Below, piece after piece: positions 36,001-48,826 of a stretch of DNA of 64,000 bases. Source of the DNA: Petrolisthes cinctipes (Eukaryota > Arthropoda > Malacostraca > Decapoda > Porcellanidae); the NCBI GenBank assembly GCA_033782935.1, contig JAWQEG010000710.1:3906001-3970000 (forward strand), read 5' to 3'. The position numbers were made by a program, and so were the translations under genes. How positions within the stretch are numbered: the first letter of the stretch is position 1; every line of letters starts with the position of its first letter. Below the pieces are notes generated by a model. The model had not been told where the DNA came from and ran no database searches. It saw only the letters and a program-made list of their open reading frames with translations.

Positions 36001-39000
36001 TCAAATTCAGTCCCAAAACACCCGAAAATTCGATATTTAGGGGTCCCAGAAGCGATCTGTACATGCCTACTCTGTGTTAGAGTATTTTCAAAATACATGC
36101 TCAAAACATATTGAAAATCGATCTTTTAGGTGCACAAAAGTCGATATGTGCATGCATCTTCAGTACCCGTTTATATCTCAAATTCAGGCTCAAAACACCC
36201 GAAAATTCAATATTTTGGGGTCCCAGAAGCAATCTGTACATGCCTACTCAGTGTTAGAGTATTTTCAAAATACAGGCCCAAAACATGCTGAAAATCGATA
36301 TTTTAGATGCCCAAAGTCAATATGTGCATGTATCTTCTGTACCCGTTTATATCTCAAATTCAGGCTCAAAACACCCGAAAATTCAATATTTTGGGGTCCC
36401 AGAAGCAATCTGTACATGCCTACACAGTGCTAGAATATTTTCGAAATATAGGCTAAAAACATGCTAAAAATCGACATTTTAGGTGCCAAAAAATCGATAT
36501 CTCAAATTCAGTCCCAAAACACCCGAAAATTCGATATTTAGAGGTCCCAGAAGGTATCTGTACATGCCTACTCCGTGTTAGAGTATTTTCAAAATACAGG
36601 CCAAAAACATACTGAAAATCGATCTTTTAGGTGCCCAAAAGTCGATACGTGCATGCATCTTCTGTACCCGTTTATATCTCAAATTCTGGCCCTAAACACC
36701 CGAAAATTCGATATTTTGGGGTCCCAGAAGCGATCTGTACATGCCTACTCCGTGTTAGAGTATTTTCAAAATTCAGGCCCAAAACATGCTGAAAATCGAT
36801 ATTTTTGGTGCCCAAAGTCAATATGTGCATGTATCTTCTGTACCCGTTTATATCTCAAATTCATGCTCAAAACACCTGAAAATTCAATATTTTGGGGTCC
36901 CAGAAGCAATCTGTACATGCCTACTCAGTGCTAGAATATTTTCAAAATATAGGCTAAAAACATGCTAAAAATCGATCTTTTAGGTGCCAAAAAGTCGATA
37001 TCTCAAATTCAGTCCCAAAACACCCGAAAATTCGATATTTAGGGGTCCCAGAAGCGATCTGTACATGCCTACTCCGTGTTAGAGTATTTTCAAAATACAT
37101 GCTCAAAACATACTGAAAATCGATCTTTTAGGTGCACAAAAGTCGATATGTGCATGCATCTTCAGTACCCGTTTATATCTCAAATTCAGGCTCAAAACAC
37201 CCGAAAATTCAATATTTTGGGGTCCCAAAAGCAATCTGTACATGCCTACTCAGTGTTAGAGTAATTTCAAAATACAGGCCCAAAACATGCTGAAAATCGA
37301 TATTTTAGATGCCCAAAGTCAATATGTGCATGTATCTTCTGTACCCGTTTATATCTCAAATTCAGGCTCAAAACACCCGAAAATTCAATATTTTGGGGTC
37401 CCAGAAGCAATCTGTACAGTGCTAGAATATTTTCAATATATAGGCTAAAAACATGCTAAAAATCGATCTTTTAGGTGCCAAAAAGTCGATATCTCAAATT
37501 CAGTCCCAAAACACCCGCAAATTCGATATTTTGGGGTCCCAGAAGCAATCTGTACATGCCTACTCAGTGTTAGAGTATTTTCAAAATTCAGGCCAAAAAC
37601 ATGCTGAAAATCGATATTTTTGGTGCCCAAAGTCAATATGTGCATGTATCTTCTGTACCCGTTTATATCTCAAATTCAGGCTCAAAACACCCGAAAATTC
37701 AATATTTTGGGGTCCCAGAAGCAATCTGTACATGCCTACACAGTGCTAGAATATTTTCAAAATATAGGCTAAAAACATGCTAAAAATCGACATTTTAGGT
37801 GCCAAAAAATCGATATCTCAAATTCAGTCCCAAAACAACCGAAAATTCGATATTTAGAGGTCCCAGAAGGTATCTGTACATGCCTACTCCGTGTTAGAGT
37901 ATTTTCAAAATACATGCCAAAAACATACTGAAAATCGATCTTTTAGGTGCCCAAAAGTCGATATGTGCATGCATCTTCTGTACCCGTTTATATCTCAAAT
38001 TCTGGCTCTAAACACCCGAAAATTCGATTTTTTGGGGTCCCAGAAGCGATCTGTACAGGCCTACTCCGTGTTAGAGTATTTTCAAAATTCAGGCCCAAAA
38101 CATGCTGAAAATCGATATTTTTGGTGCCCAAAGTCAATATGTGCATGTATCTTCTGTACCCGTTTATATCTCAAATTCAGGCTCAAAACACCCGAAAATT
38201 CAATATTTTGGGGTCCCAGAAGCAATCTGTACATGCCTACTCAGTGCTAGAATATTTTCAAAATATAGGCTAAAAACATGCTAAAAATCGATCTTTTAGG
38301 TGCCAAAAAGTCGATATCTCAAATTCAGTCCCAAAACACCCGAAAATTCGATATTTAGGGGTCCCAGAAGCGATCTGTACATGCCTACTCTGTGTTAGAG
38401 TATTTTCAAAATACATGCTCAAAACATACTGAAAATCGATCTTTTAGGTGCACAAAAGTCGATATGTGCATGCATCTTCAGTACCCGTTTATATCTCAAA
38501 TTCAGGCTCAAAACACCCGAAAATTCAATATTTTGGGGTCCCAGAAGCAATCTGTACATGCCTACTCAGTGTTAGAGTATTTTCAAAATACAGGCCCAAA
38601 AAATGCTGAAAATCGATATTTTAGATACCCAAAGTCATTATGTGCATGTATCTTCTGTACCCGTTTATATCTCAAATTCAGGCTCAAAAACACCCGAAAA
38701 TTCAATATTTTGGGGTCCCAGAAGCAATCTGTACATGCCTACACAGTGCTAGAATATTTTCGAAATATAGGCTAAAAACATGCTAAAAATCGACATTTTA
38801 GGTGCCAAAAAATCGATATCTCAAATTCAGTCCCAAAACACCCGAAAATTCGATATTTAGAGGTCCCAGAAGGTATCTGTACATGCCTACTCCGTGTTAG
38901 AGTATTTTCAAAATACAGGCCAAAAACATACTGAAAATCGATCTTTTAGGTGCCCAAAAGTCGATATGTGCATGCATCTTCTGTACCAGTTTATATCTCA

Positions 39001-39394
39001 AATTCTGGCCCTAAACACCCGAAAATTCGATATTTTGGGGTCCCAGAAGCAATCTGTACATGCCTACTCCGTGTTAGAGTATTTTCAAAATTCAGGCCCA
39101 AAACATGCTGAAAATCGATATTTTTGGTGCCCAAAGTCAATATGTGCATGTATCTTCTGTACCCGTTTATATCTCAAATTCAGGCTCAAAACACCCGAAA
39201 ATTCAATATTTTGGGGTCCCAGAAGCAATCTGTACATGCCTACTCAGTGCTAGAATATTTTCAAAATATAGGCTAAAAACATGCTAAAAATCGATCTTTT
39301 AGGTGCCAAAAAGTCGATATCTCAAATTCAGTCCCAAAACACCCGAAAATTCGATATGTAGGGGTCCCAGAAGCGATCTGTACATGCCTACTCC
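33069..39394 (+). repeat. Regular 501-bp trimer block
   Basis: Unit starts: 33069, 33570, 34071 (tetramer), 34748, 35248 (L1-S dimer, 325 bp), 35573, 36074, 36575, 37076 (815-bp pentamer), 37891, 38392, 38894. L1- and L3-led trimers alternate, and most L4 units keep the 10 bp missing from the reference L4, so the repeat length is 501+501 rather than 501+491. Dispersed CTGTACAGGCC for CTGTACATGCC marks several L3-L4 junctions (33733, 35736, 38054). Confidence 0.85.
34235..34586 (+). repeat. Single-monomer (176-bp) tandem duplication
   Basis: Two successive L2 monomers (starts 34248 and 34424) share two private variants exactly 176 bp apart: GTACTTGCC (34234/34410) and CCCGCAAATTC (34373/34549). 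I see no difference between the two copies, so this is the smallest and one of the most recent events in the window. Confidence 0.88.
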
Positions 39395-42300
39395 GTGTTA
39401 GAGTATTTTCAAAATACATGCTAAAAACATACTGAAAATCGATCTTTTAGGTGCACAAAAGTCGATATGTGCATGCATCTTCAATACCCGTTTATATCTC
39501 AAATTCAGGCTCAAAACACCCGAAAATTCAATATTTTGGGGTCCCAGAAGCAATCTGTACAGTGCTAGAATATTTTCAAAATATAGGCTAAAATCATGCT
39601 AAAAATCGATCTTTTAGGTGCCAAAAAGTCGATATCTCAAATTCAGTCCCAAAACACCCGCAAATTCGATATTTTGGGGTCCCAGAAGCAATCTGTACAT
39701 GCCTACTCAGTGTTAGAGTATTTTCAAAATTCAGGCCAAAAACATGCTGAAAATCGATATTTTTGGTGCCCAAAGTCAATATGTGCATGTATCTTCTGTA
39801 CCCGTTTATATCTCAAATTCAGGCTCAAAACACCCGAAAATTCAATATTTTGGGGTCCCAGAAGCAATCTGTACAGTGCTAGAGTATTTTCAAAATACAT
39901 GCTCAAAACATACTGAAAATCGGTATTTTAGGTGCACAAAAGTCGATATGTGCATGCATCTTCAGTACCCGTTTATATCTCAAATTCAGGCTCAAAACAC
40001 CCGAAAATTCAATATTTTGGGGTTCCAGAAGCAATCTGTACATGCCTACTCAGTGTTAGAGTATTTTCAAAATACAGGCCCAAAACATGCTGAAAATCGA
40101 TATTTTAGATGCCCAAAGTCAATATGTGCATGTATCTTCTGTACCCGTTTATATCTCAAATTCAGGCTCAAAACACCCGAAAATTCAATATTTTGGGGTC
40201 CCAGAAGCAATCTGTACATGCCTACTCAGTGCTAGAATATTTTCAAAATATAGGCTAAAAACATGCTAAAAATCGATCTTTTAGGTGCCAAAAAGTCGAT
40301 ATCTCAAATTCAGTCCCAAAACACCCGAAAATTCGATATTTAGGGGTCCCAGAAGCGATCTGTACATGCCTAATCCGTGTTAGAGTATTTTCAAAATACA
40401 TGCTCAAAACATACTGAAAATCGATCTTTTAGGTGCACAAAAGTCGATATGTGCATGCATCTTCAGTACCCGTTTATATCTCAAATTCAGGCTCAAAACA
40501 CCCGAAAATTCAATATTTTGGGGTCCCAGAAGCAATCCGTACATGCCTACTCAATGTTAGAGTATTTTCAAAATACAGTCCAAAAACATGCTGAAAATCG
40601 ATATTTTAGATGCCCAAACTCAATATGTGCATGTATCTTCTGTACCCGTTTATATCTCAAATTCAGGCTCAAAACACCCGAAAATTCAATATTTTGTGGT
40701 CCCAGAAGCAATCTGTACATGCCTACACAGTGCTAGAATATTTTCAAAATATAGGCTAAAAACATGCTAAAAATCGACATTTTAGGTACCAAAAAACCGA
40801 TATCTCAAATTCAGTCCCAAAACACCCGAAAATTCTATATTTAGAGGTCCCAAAATGTATCTGTACATGCCTACTCCGTGTTAGAGTATTTTCAAAATAC
40901 ATGCCAAAAACATACTGAAAATCGATCTTTTAGGTGCCCAAAAGTCGATATGTGCATGCATCTTCTGTACCCGTTTATATCTCAAATTCTGGCCCTAAAC
41001 ACCCGAAAATTCGATATTTTGGGGTCCCAGAAGCGATCTGTACATGCCTACTCCGTGTTAGAGTATTTTCAAAATTCAGGCCCAAAACATACTGAAAATC
41101 GATATTTTTGGTGCCCAAAGTCAATATGTGCATGTATCTTCTGTACCCGTTTATATCTCAAATTCAGGCTCAAAACACCCGAAAAATCAATATTTTGGGG
41201 TCCCAGAGGCAATATGTACAGTGCTAGAATATTTTCAAAATATAGGCTAAAAACATGCTAAAAATCGATCTTTTAGGTGCCAAAAAGCCGATATCTCAAA
41301 TTCAGTCCTAAAACACCCGAAAATTCGATATTTAGGGGTCCCAGAAGCGATCTGTACATGCCTACTCCGTGTTAGAGTATTTTCAAAATACATGCTCAAA
41401 ACATACTGAAAATCGATCTTTTAGGTGCACAAAAGTCGATATGTGCATGCATCTTCAGTACCCGTTTATATCTCAAATTCAGGCTCAAAACACCCGAAAA
41501 TTCAATATTTTGGGGTTCCAGAAGCAATCTGTACATGCCTACTCAGTGTTAGAGTATTTTCAAAATACAGGCCCAAAACATGCTGAAAATCGATATTTTA
41601 GATGCCCAAAGTCAATATGTGCATGTATCTTCTGTACCCGTTTATATCTCAAATTCAGGCTCAAAACACCCGAAAATTCAATATTTTGGGGTCCCAGAAG
41701 CAATCTGTACATGCCTACACAGTGCTAGAATATTTTCAAAATATAGGCTAAAAACATGCTAACAATCGACATTTTAGGTGCCAAAAAAATCGATATCTCA
41801 AATTCAGTCCCAAAACACCCGAAAATTCGATATTTAGAGGTCCCAGAAGGTATCTGTACATGCCTACTCCGTGTTAGAGTATTTTCAAAATACAGGCCAA
41901 AAACATACTGAAAATCGATCTTTTAGGTGCCCAAAAGTCGATATGTGCATGCATCTTCTGTACCCGTTTATATCTCAAATTCTGGCCCTAAACACCCTAA
42001 AATTCGATATTTTGGGGTCCCAGAAGCGATCTGGACAGGCCTACTCCGTGTTAGAGTATTTTCAAAATTCAGGCCCAAAACATGCTGAAAATCGATATTT
42101 TAGATGCCCAAAGTCAATATGTGCATGTATCTTCTGTACCCGTTTATATCTCAAATTCAGGCTCAAAACACCCGAAAATTCAATATTTTGGGGTCCCAGA
42201 AGCAATCTGTACATGCCTACGCAATGCTAGAATATTTTCAAAATATAGGCTAAAAACATGCTAAAAATCGACATTTTAGGTGCCAAAAAATCGATATCTC

Positions 42301-43373
42301 AAATTCAGTCCCAAAACACCCGAAAATTCGATATTTAGAGGTCCCAGAAGGTATCTGTACATGCCTACTCCGTGTTAGAGTATTTTCAAAATACAGGCCA
42401 AAAACATACTGAAAATCGATCTTTTAGGTGCCCAAAAGTCGATATGTGCATGCATCTTCTGTACCCGTTTATATCTCAAATTCTGGCCCTAAACACCCGA
42501 AAATTCGATATTTTGGGGTCCCAGAAGCGATCTGTACATGCCTACTCCGTGTTAGAGTATTTTCAAAATTCAGGCCCAAAACATGCTGAAAATCGATATT
42601 TTTGGTGCTCAAAGTCAATATGTGCATGCATCTTTTGTACCCGTTTATATCTCAAATTCAGGCTCAAAACACCCGAAAATTCAATATTTTGGGGTCCCAG
42701 AAGCAATCTGTACATGCCTACTCAGTGCTAGAATATTTTCAAAATATAAGCTAAAAACATGCTAAAAATCGATCTTTTAGGTGCCAAAAAGTCGATATCT
42801 CAAATTCAGTCCCAAAACACCCGAAAATTCGATATTTAGGGGTCCCAGAAGCGATCTGTACATGCCTACTCCGTGTTAGTGTATTTTCAAAATACATGCT
42901 CAAAACATACTGAAAATCGATCTTTTAGGTGCACAAAAGTCGATATGTGCATGCATCTTCAGTACCCGTTTATATTTCAAATTCAGGATCAAAACACCCG
43001 AAAATTCAATATTTTGGGGTTCCAGAAGCAATCTGTACATGCCTACTCAGTGTTAGAGTATTTTCAAAATACAGGCCCAAAACATGCTGAAAATCGATAT
43101 TTTAGATGCCCAAAGTCAATATGTGCATGTATCTTCTGTACCCGTTTATATCTCAAATTAAGGCTCAAAACACCCGAAAATTCAATATTTTGGGGTCCCA
43201 GAAGCAATCTGTACATGCCTACACAGTGCTAGAATATTTTCAAAATATAGGCTAAAAACATGCTAAAAATCGACATTTTAGGTGCCAAAAAATCGATATC
43301 TCAAATTCAGTCCCAAAACACCCGAAAATTCGATATTTAGAGGTCCCAGAAGGGCTCTGTACATGCCTACTCC
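39395..43373 (+). repeat. Rearranged 982-bp unit then trimers
   Basis: 39395-40376 runs L1 (167 bp), S with L3-type tail, L4 (166 bp), L1 beginning GTGCTAGAG, L2, S. Its 39660-39870 part matches 37511-37720 (CCCGCAAATTCGATATTTT, offset 2149). Trimers follow at 40377, 40878, 41369, 41871, 42372 and 42873. The L1 copies at 39876, 41369 and 42873 share GGGGTTCCAGAAG, giving a 1.5-kb periodicity (spacings 1493 and 1504). Confidence 0.82.
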
Positions 43374-46300
43374 GTGTTAGAGTATTTTCAAAATACAGGC
43401 CCAAAACATGCTGAAAATCGATATTTTAGATGCCCAAAGTCAATAAGTGCATGTATCGTCTGTACCCGTTTATATCTCAAATTCAGGCTCAAAACACCCG
43501 AAAATTCAATATTTTGGGGTCCCAGAAGCAATCTGTACAGTGCTAGAATATTTTCAAAATATAGGCTAAAAACATGCTAAAAATCGATCTTTTAAGTGCC
43601 AAAAAGTCGATATCTCAAATTCAGTCCCAAAACACCCGAAAATTCGATATTTAGGGGTCCCAGAAGCGATCTGTACATGCCTACTCCGTGTTAGAGTATT
43701 TTCATATTACAGGCCAAAAACATACTGAAAATCGATCTTTTAGGTGCCCAAAAATTGATATGTGCATGCATCTTCTGTACCCGTTTCTATCTCAAATTCT
43801 GGCCCTAAACACCCGAAAATTCGATATTTTGGGGTCCCAGAAGCGATCTGTACATGCCTACTCCGTGTTAGAGTATTTTAAAAATTCAGGTCCAAAACAT
43901 GCTGAAAATCGATATTTTTGGTGCCCAAAGTCAATATATGCATGTTTCTTCTGTACCCGTTTATATCTCAAATTCAGGCTCAAAACACCCGAAAATTCAA
44001 TATTTTGGGGTCCCAGAAGCAATCTGTACATGCCTACTCAGTGCTAGAATATTTTCAAAATATAGGCTAAAAACATGCTAAAAATCGATCTTTTAGGTGC
44101 CAAAAAGTCGATATCTCAAATTCAGTCCCAAAACACCCGAAAATTCGATATTTAGGGGTCCCAGAAGCGATCTGTACATGCCTACTCCGTGTTAGAGTAT
44201 TTTCAAAATACATGCTCAAAACATACTGAAAATCGATCTTTTAGGTGCACAAAAGTCGATATGTGCATGCATCTTCTGTACCCGTTTATATCTCAAATTC
44301 TGGCCCTAAACACCCGAAAATTCAATATTTTGGGGTCCCAGAAGCAATCTGTACATGCCTACTCCGTGTTAGAGTATTTTCAAAATTCAAGCCCAAAACA
44401 TGCTGAAAATCGATATTTTTGGTGCCCAAAGTCAATATGTGCATGTATCTTCTGTACCCGTTTATATCTCAAATTCAGGCTCAAAACACCCGAAAATTCA
44501 ATATTTTGGGGTACCAGAAGCAATCTGTACATGCCTACTCAGTGCTAGAATATTTTCAAAATATAGGCTAAAAACATGCTAAAAATCGATCTTTTAGGTG
44601 CCAAAAAGTCGATATCTCAAATTCAGTCCCAAAACACCCGAAAATTCGATATTTAGGGGTCCCAGAAGCGATCTGTACATGCCTACTCCGTGTTAGAGTA
44701 TTTTCAAAATACATGCTCAAAACATACTGAAAATCGATCATTTAGGTGCACAAAAGTTGATATGTGCATGCATCTTCAGTACCCGTTTATATCTCAAATT
44801 CAGGCTCAAAACACCCGAAAATTCAATATTTTGGGGTCCCAGAAGCAATCTGTACATGCCTACTCAGTGTTAGAGTATTTTCAAAATACAGGCCCAAAAT
44901 ATGCTTAAAATCGATATTTTAGATGCCCAAAGTCAATATGTGCATGTATCTTCTGTACCCGTTTATATCTCAAATTCAGGCTCAAAACACCCGAAAATTC
45001 AATATTTTGGGGTCCCAGAAGCAATCTGTACATGCCTACACAGTGCTAGAATATTTTCAAAATATAGGCTAAAAACATGCTAAAAATCGACATTTTAGGT
45101 GCCAAAAAATCGATATCTCAAATTCAGTCCCAAATAACCCGAAAATTCGATATTTAGAGGTCCCAGAAGGTATCTGTACATGCCTACTCCGTGTTAGAGT
45201 ATTTTCAAAATACAGGCCAAAAACATACTGAAAATCGATCTTTTAGGTGCCCAAAAGTCGATATGTGCATGCATCTTCTGTACCCGTTTATATCTCAAAT
45301 TCTGGCCCTAAACACCCGAAAATTCGATATTTTGGGGTCCCAGAAGCGATCTGTACATGCCTACTCCGTGTTAGAGTATTTTCAAAATTCAGGCCAAAAA
45401 CATGCTGAAAATCAATATTTTTGGTGCCCAAAGTCAATATGTGCATGTATCTTCTGTACCCGTTTATATCTCAAATTCAGGCTCAAAACACCCGAAAATT
45501 CAATATATTGGGGTCCCAGAAGCAATCTGTACAGTGCTAGAATATTTTCAAAATATAGGCTAAAAACATGCTAAAAATCGATCTTTTAGGTGCCAAAAAG
45601 TCGATATCTCAAATTCAGTCCCAAAACACCCGAAAATTCGATATTTAGGGGTCCCAGAAGCGATCTGTACATGCCTACTCCGTGTTAGAGTATTTTCAAA
45701 ATACATGCTCAAAACATACTGAAAATCGATCTTTTAGGTGCACAAAAGTCGATATGTGCATGCATCTTCAGTACCCGTTTATATCTCAAATTCAGGCTCA
45801 AAACACCCGAAAATTCAATATTTTGGGGTCCCAGAAGCAATCTGTACATGCCTACTCAGTGTTAGAGTATTTTCAAAATACAGGCCCAAAACATGCTGAA
45901 AATCGATATTTTAGATGCCCAAAGTCAATATGTGCATGTATCTTCTGTACCCGTTTATATCTCAAATTCAGGCTCAAAACACCCGAAAATTCAATGTTTT
46001 GGGGTCCCAGAAGCAATCTGTACATGCCTACACAGTCCTAGAATATTTTCAAAATATAGGCTAAAAACATGCTAAAAATCGACATTTTAGGTGCCAAAAA
46101 ATCGATATCTCAAATTCAGTCCCAAAACACCTGAAAATTCGATATTTAGAGGTCCCAGAAAGTATCTGTACATGCTTACTCCGTGTTAGAGTATTTTCAA
46201 AATACAGGCCAAAAACATACTGAAAATCGATCTTTTAGGTGCAAAAAAGTCGATATGTGCATGCATCTACTGTACCCGTTTATATCTCAATTTCTGGCCC

Positions 46301-48826
46301 TAAACACCCGAAAATTCGATATTTTGGGGTCCCAGAAGCGATCTGTACATGCCTACTCCGTGTTAGAGTATTTTCAAAATTCAGGCCCAAAACATGCTGA
46401 AAATCGATATTTTTGGTGCCCAAAGTCAATATGTGCATGTATCTTCTGTACCCGTTTATATCTCAAATTCAGGCTCAAAACACCCGAAAATTCAATATTT
46501 TGGGGTCCCAGAAGCAATCTGTACATGCCTACTCAGTGCTAGAATATTTTCAAAATATAGGCTAAAAACATGCTAAAAATCGATCTTTTAGGTGCCAAAA
46601 AGTCGATATCTCAAATTCAGTCCCAAAACACCCAAAAATTCGATATTTAGGGGTCCCAGAAGCGATCTGTACATGCCTACTCCGTGTTAGAGTATTTTCA
46701 AAATACATGCTCAAAACATACTGAAAATCGATCTTTTAGGTGCACAAAAGTCGATATGTGCATGCATCTTCAGTACCCGTTTATATCTCAAATTCAGGCT
46801 CAAAACACCCGAAAATTCAATATTTTGGGGTCCCAGAAGCAATCTGTACATGCCTACACAGTGCTAGAATATTTTCAAAATATAGGCTAAAAACATGCTA
46901 AAAATCGACATTTTAGGTGCCAAAAAATCGATATCTCAAATTCAGTCCCAAAACACCCGAAAATTCGATATTTAGAGGTCCCAGAAGGTATCTGTACATG
47001 CCTACTCCGTGTTAGAGTATTTTCAAAATACAGGCCAAAAACATACTGAAAATCGATCTTTTAGGTGCCCAAAAGTCGATATGTGCATGCATCTTCTGTA
47101 CCCGTTTATATCTCAAATTCTGGCCCTAAACACCCGAAAATTCGATATTTTGGAGTCCCAGAAGCGATCTGTACATGCCTACTCCGTGTTAGAGTATTTT
47201 CAAAATTCAGGCTCAAAACATGCTGAAAATCGATATTTTTGGTGCCCAAAGTCAATATGTGCATGTATCTTCTGTACCCGTTTATATCTCAAATTTAGGC
47301 TCAAAACACCCGAAAATTCAATATTTTGGGGTCCCAGAAGCAATCTGTACATGCCTACTCAGTGCTAGAATATTTTCAAAATATAGGCTAAAAACATGCT
47401 AAAAATCGATCTTTTAGGTGCCAAAAAGTCGATATCTCAAATTCAGTCCCAAAACACCCGAAAATTCGATATTTAGGGGTCCCAGAAGCGATCTGTACAT
47501 GCCTACTCCGTGTTAGAGTATTTTCAAAATACATGCTCAAAACATACTGAAAATCGATCTTTTAGGTGCCCAAAAGTCGATATGTGCATGCATCTTCTGT
47601 ACCCGTTTATATCTCAAATTCTGGCCCTAAACACCCGAAAATTCAATATTTTGGGGTCCCAGAAGCAATCTGTACATGCCTACTCCGTGTTAGAGTATTT
47701 TCAAAATTCAGGCCCAAAACATGCTGAAAATCGATATTTTTGGTGCCCAAAGTCAATATGTGCATGAATCTTCTGTACCCGTTTATATCTCAAATTCAGG
47801 CTCAAAACACCCGAAAATTCAATATTTTGGGGTCCCAGAAGCAATCTGTACATGCCTACTCAGTGCTAGAATATTTTCAAAATATAGGCAAAAAACATGC
47901 TAAAAATCGATCTTTTAGGTGCCAAAAAGTCGATATCTCAAATTCAGTCCCAAAACACCCGAAAATTCGATATTTAGGGGTCCCAGAAGCGATCTGTACA
48001 TGCCTACTCCGTGTTAGAGTATTTTCAAAATACATGCTCAAAACATACTGAAAATCGATCATTTAGGTGCACAAAAGTCGATATGTGCATGCATCTTCAG
48101 TACCCGTTTATATCTCAAATTCAGGCTCAAAACACCCGAAAATTCAATATTTTGGGGTCCCAGAAGCAATCTGTACATGCCTACTCAGTGTTAGAGTATT
48201 TTCAAAATACAGGCCCAAAACATGCTGAAAATCGATATTTTAGATGCCCAAAGTCAATATGTGCATGTATCTTCTGTACCCGTTTATATCTCAAATTCAG
48301 GCTCAAAACACCCGAAAATTCAATATTTTGGGGTCCCAGAAGCAATCTGTACATGCCTACACAGTGCTAGAATATTTTCAAAATATAGGCTAAAAACATG
48401 CTAAAAATTGACATTTTAGGTGCCAAAAAATCGATATCTCAAATTCAGTCCCAAAACACCCGAAAATTCGATATTTAGAGGTCCCAGAAGGTATCTGTAC
48501 ATGCCTACTCCGTGTTAGAGTATTTTCAAAATACAGGCCAAAAACATACTGAAAATCGATCTTTTAGGTGCCCAAAAGTCGATATGTGCATGCATCTTCT
48601 GTACCCGTTTATATCTCAAATTCTGGCCCTAAACACCCGAAAATTCAGTATTTTGGGGTCCCAGAAGCGATCTGTAAAGTGCTAGAATATTTTCAAAATA
48701 TAGGCTAAAAACATGCTAAAAATCGATCTTTTAGGTGCCAAAAAGTCGATATCTCAAATTCAGTCCCAAAACACCCGAAAATTCGATATTTAGGGGTCCC
48801 AGAAGCTATCTGTACATGCCTACTCC
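43374..48826 (+). repeat. Trimer block with two short units
   Basis: Unit starts: 43374 (L2 with 10-bp deletion, S2; 314 bp), 43688, 44189 (L1/L3 chimera first), 44690, 45191, 45682, 46183, 46684 (L1-S, 325 bp), 47009, 47510 (L1/L3 chimera), 48011 and 48512 (L3 of 167 bp, S; 315 bp). The 48512 monomer ends CTGTAAAGTGCTAG, so the 10-bp deletion has been joined to an alpha monomer. Confidence 0.83.
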
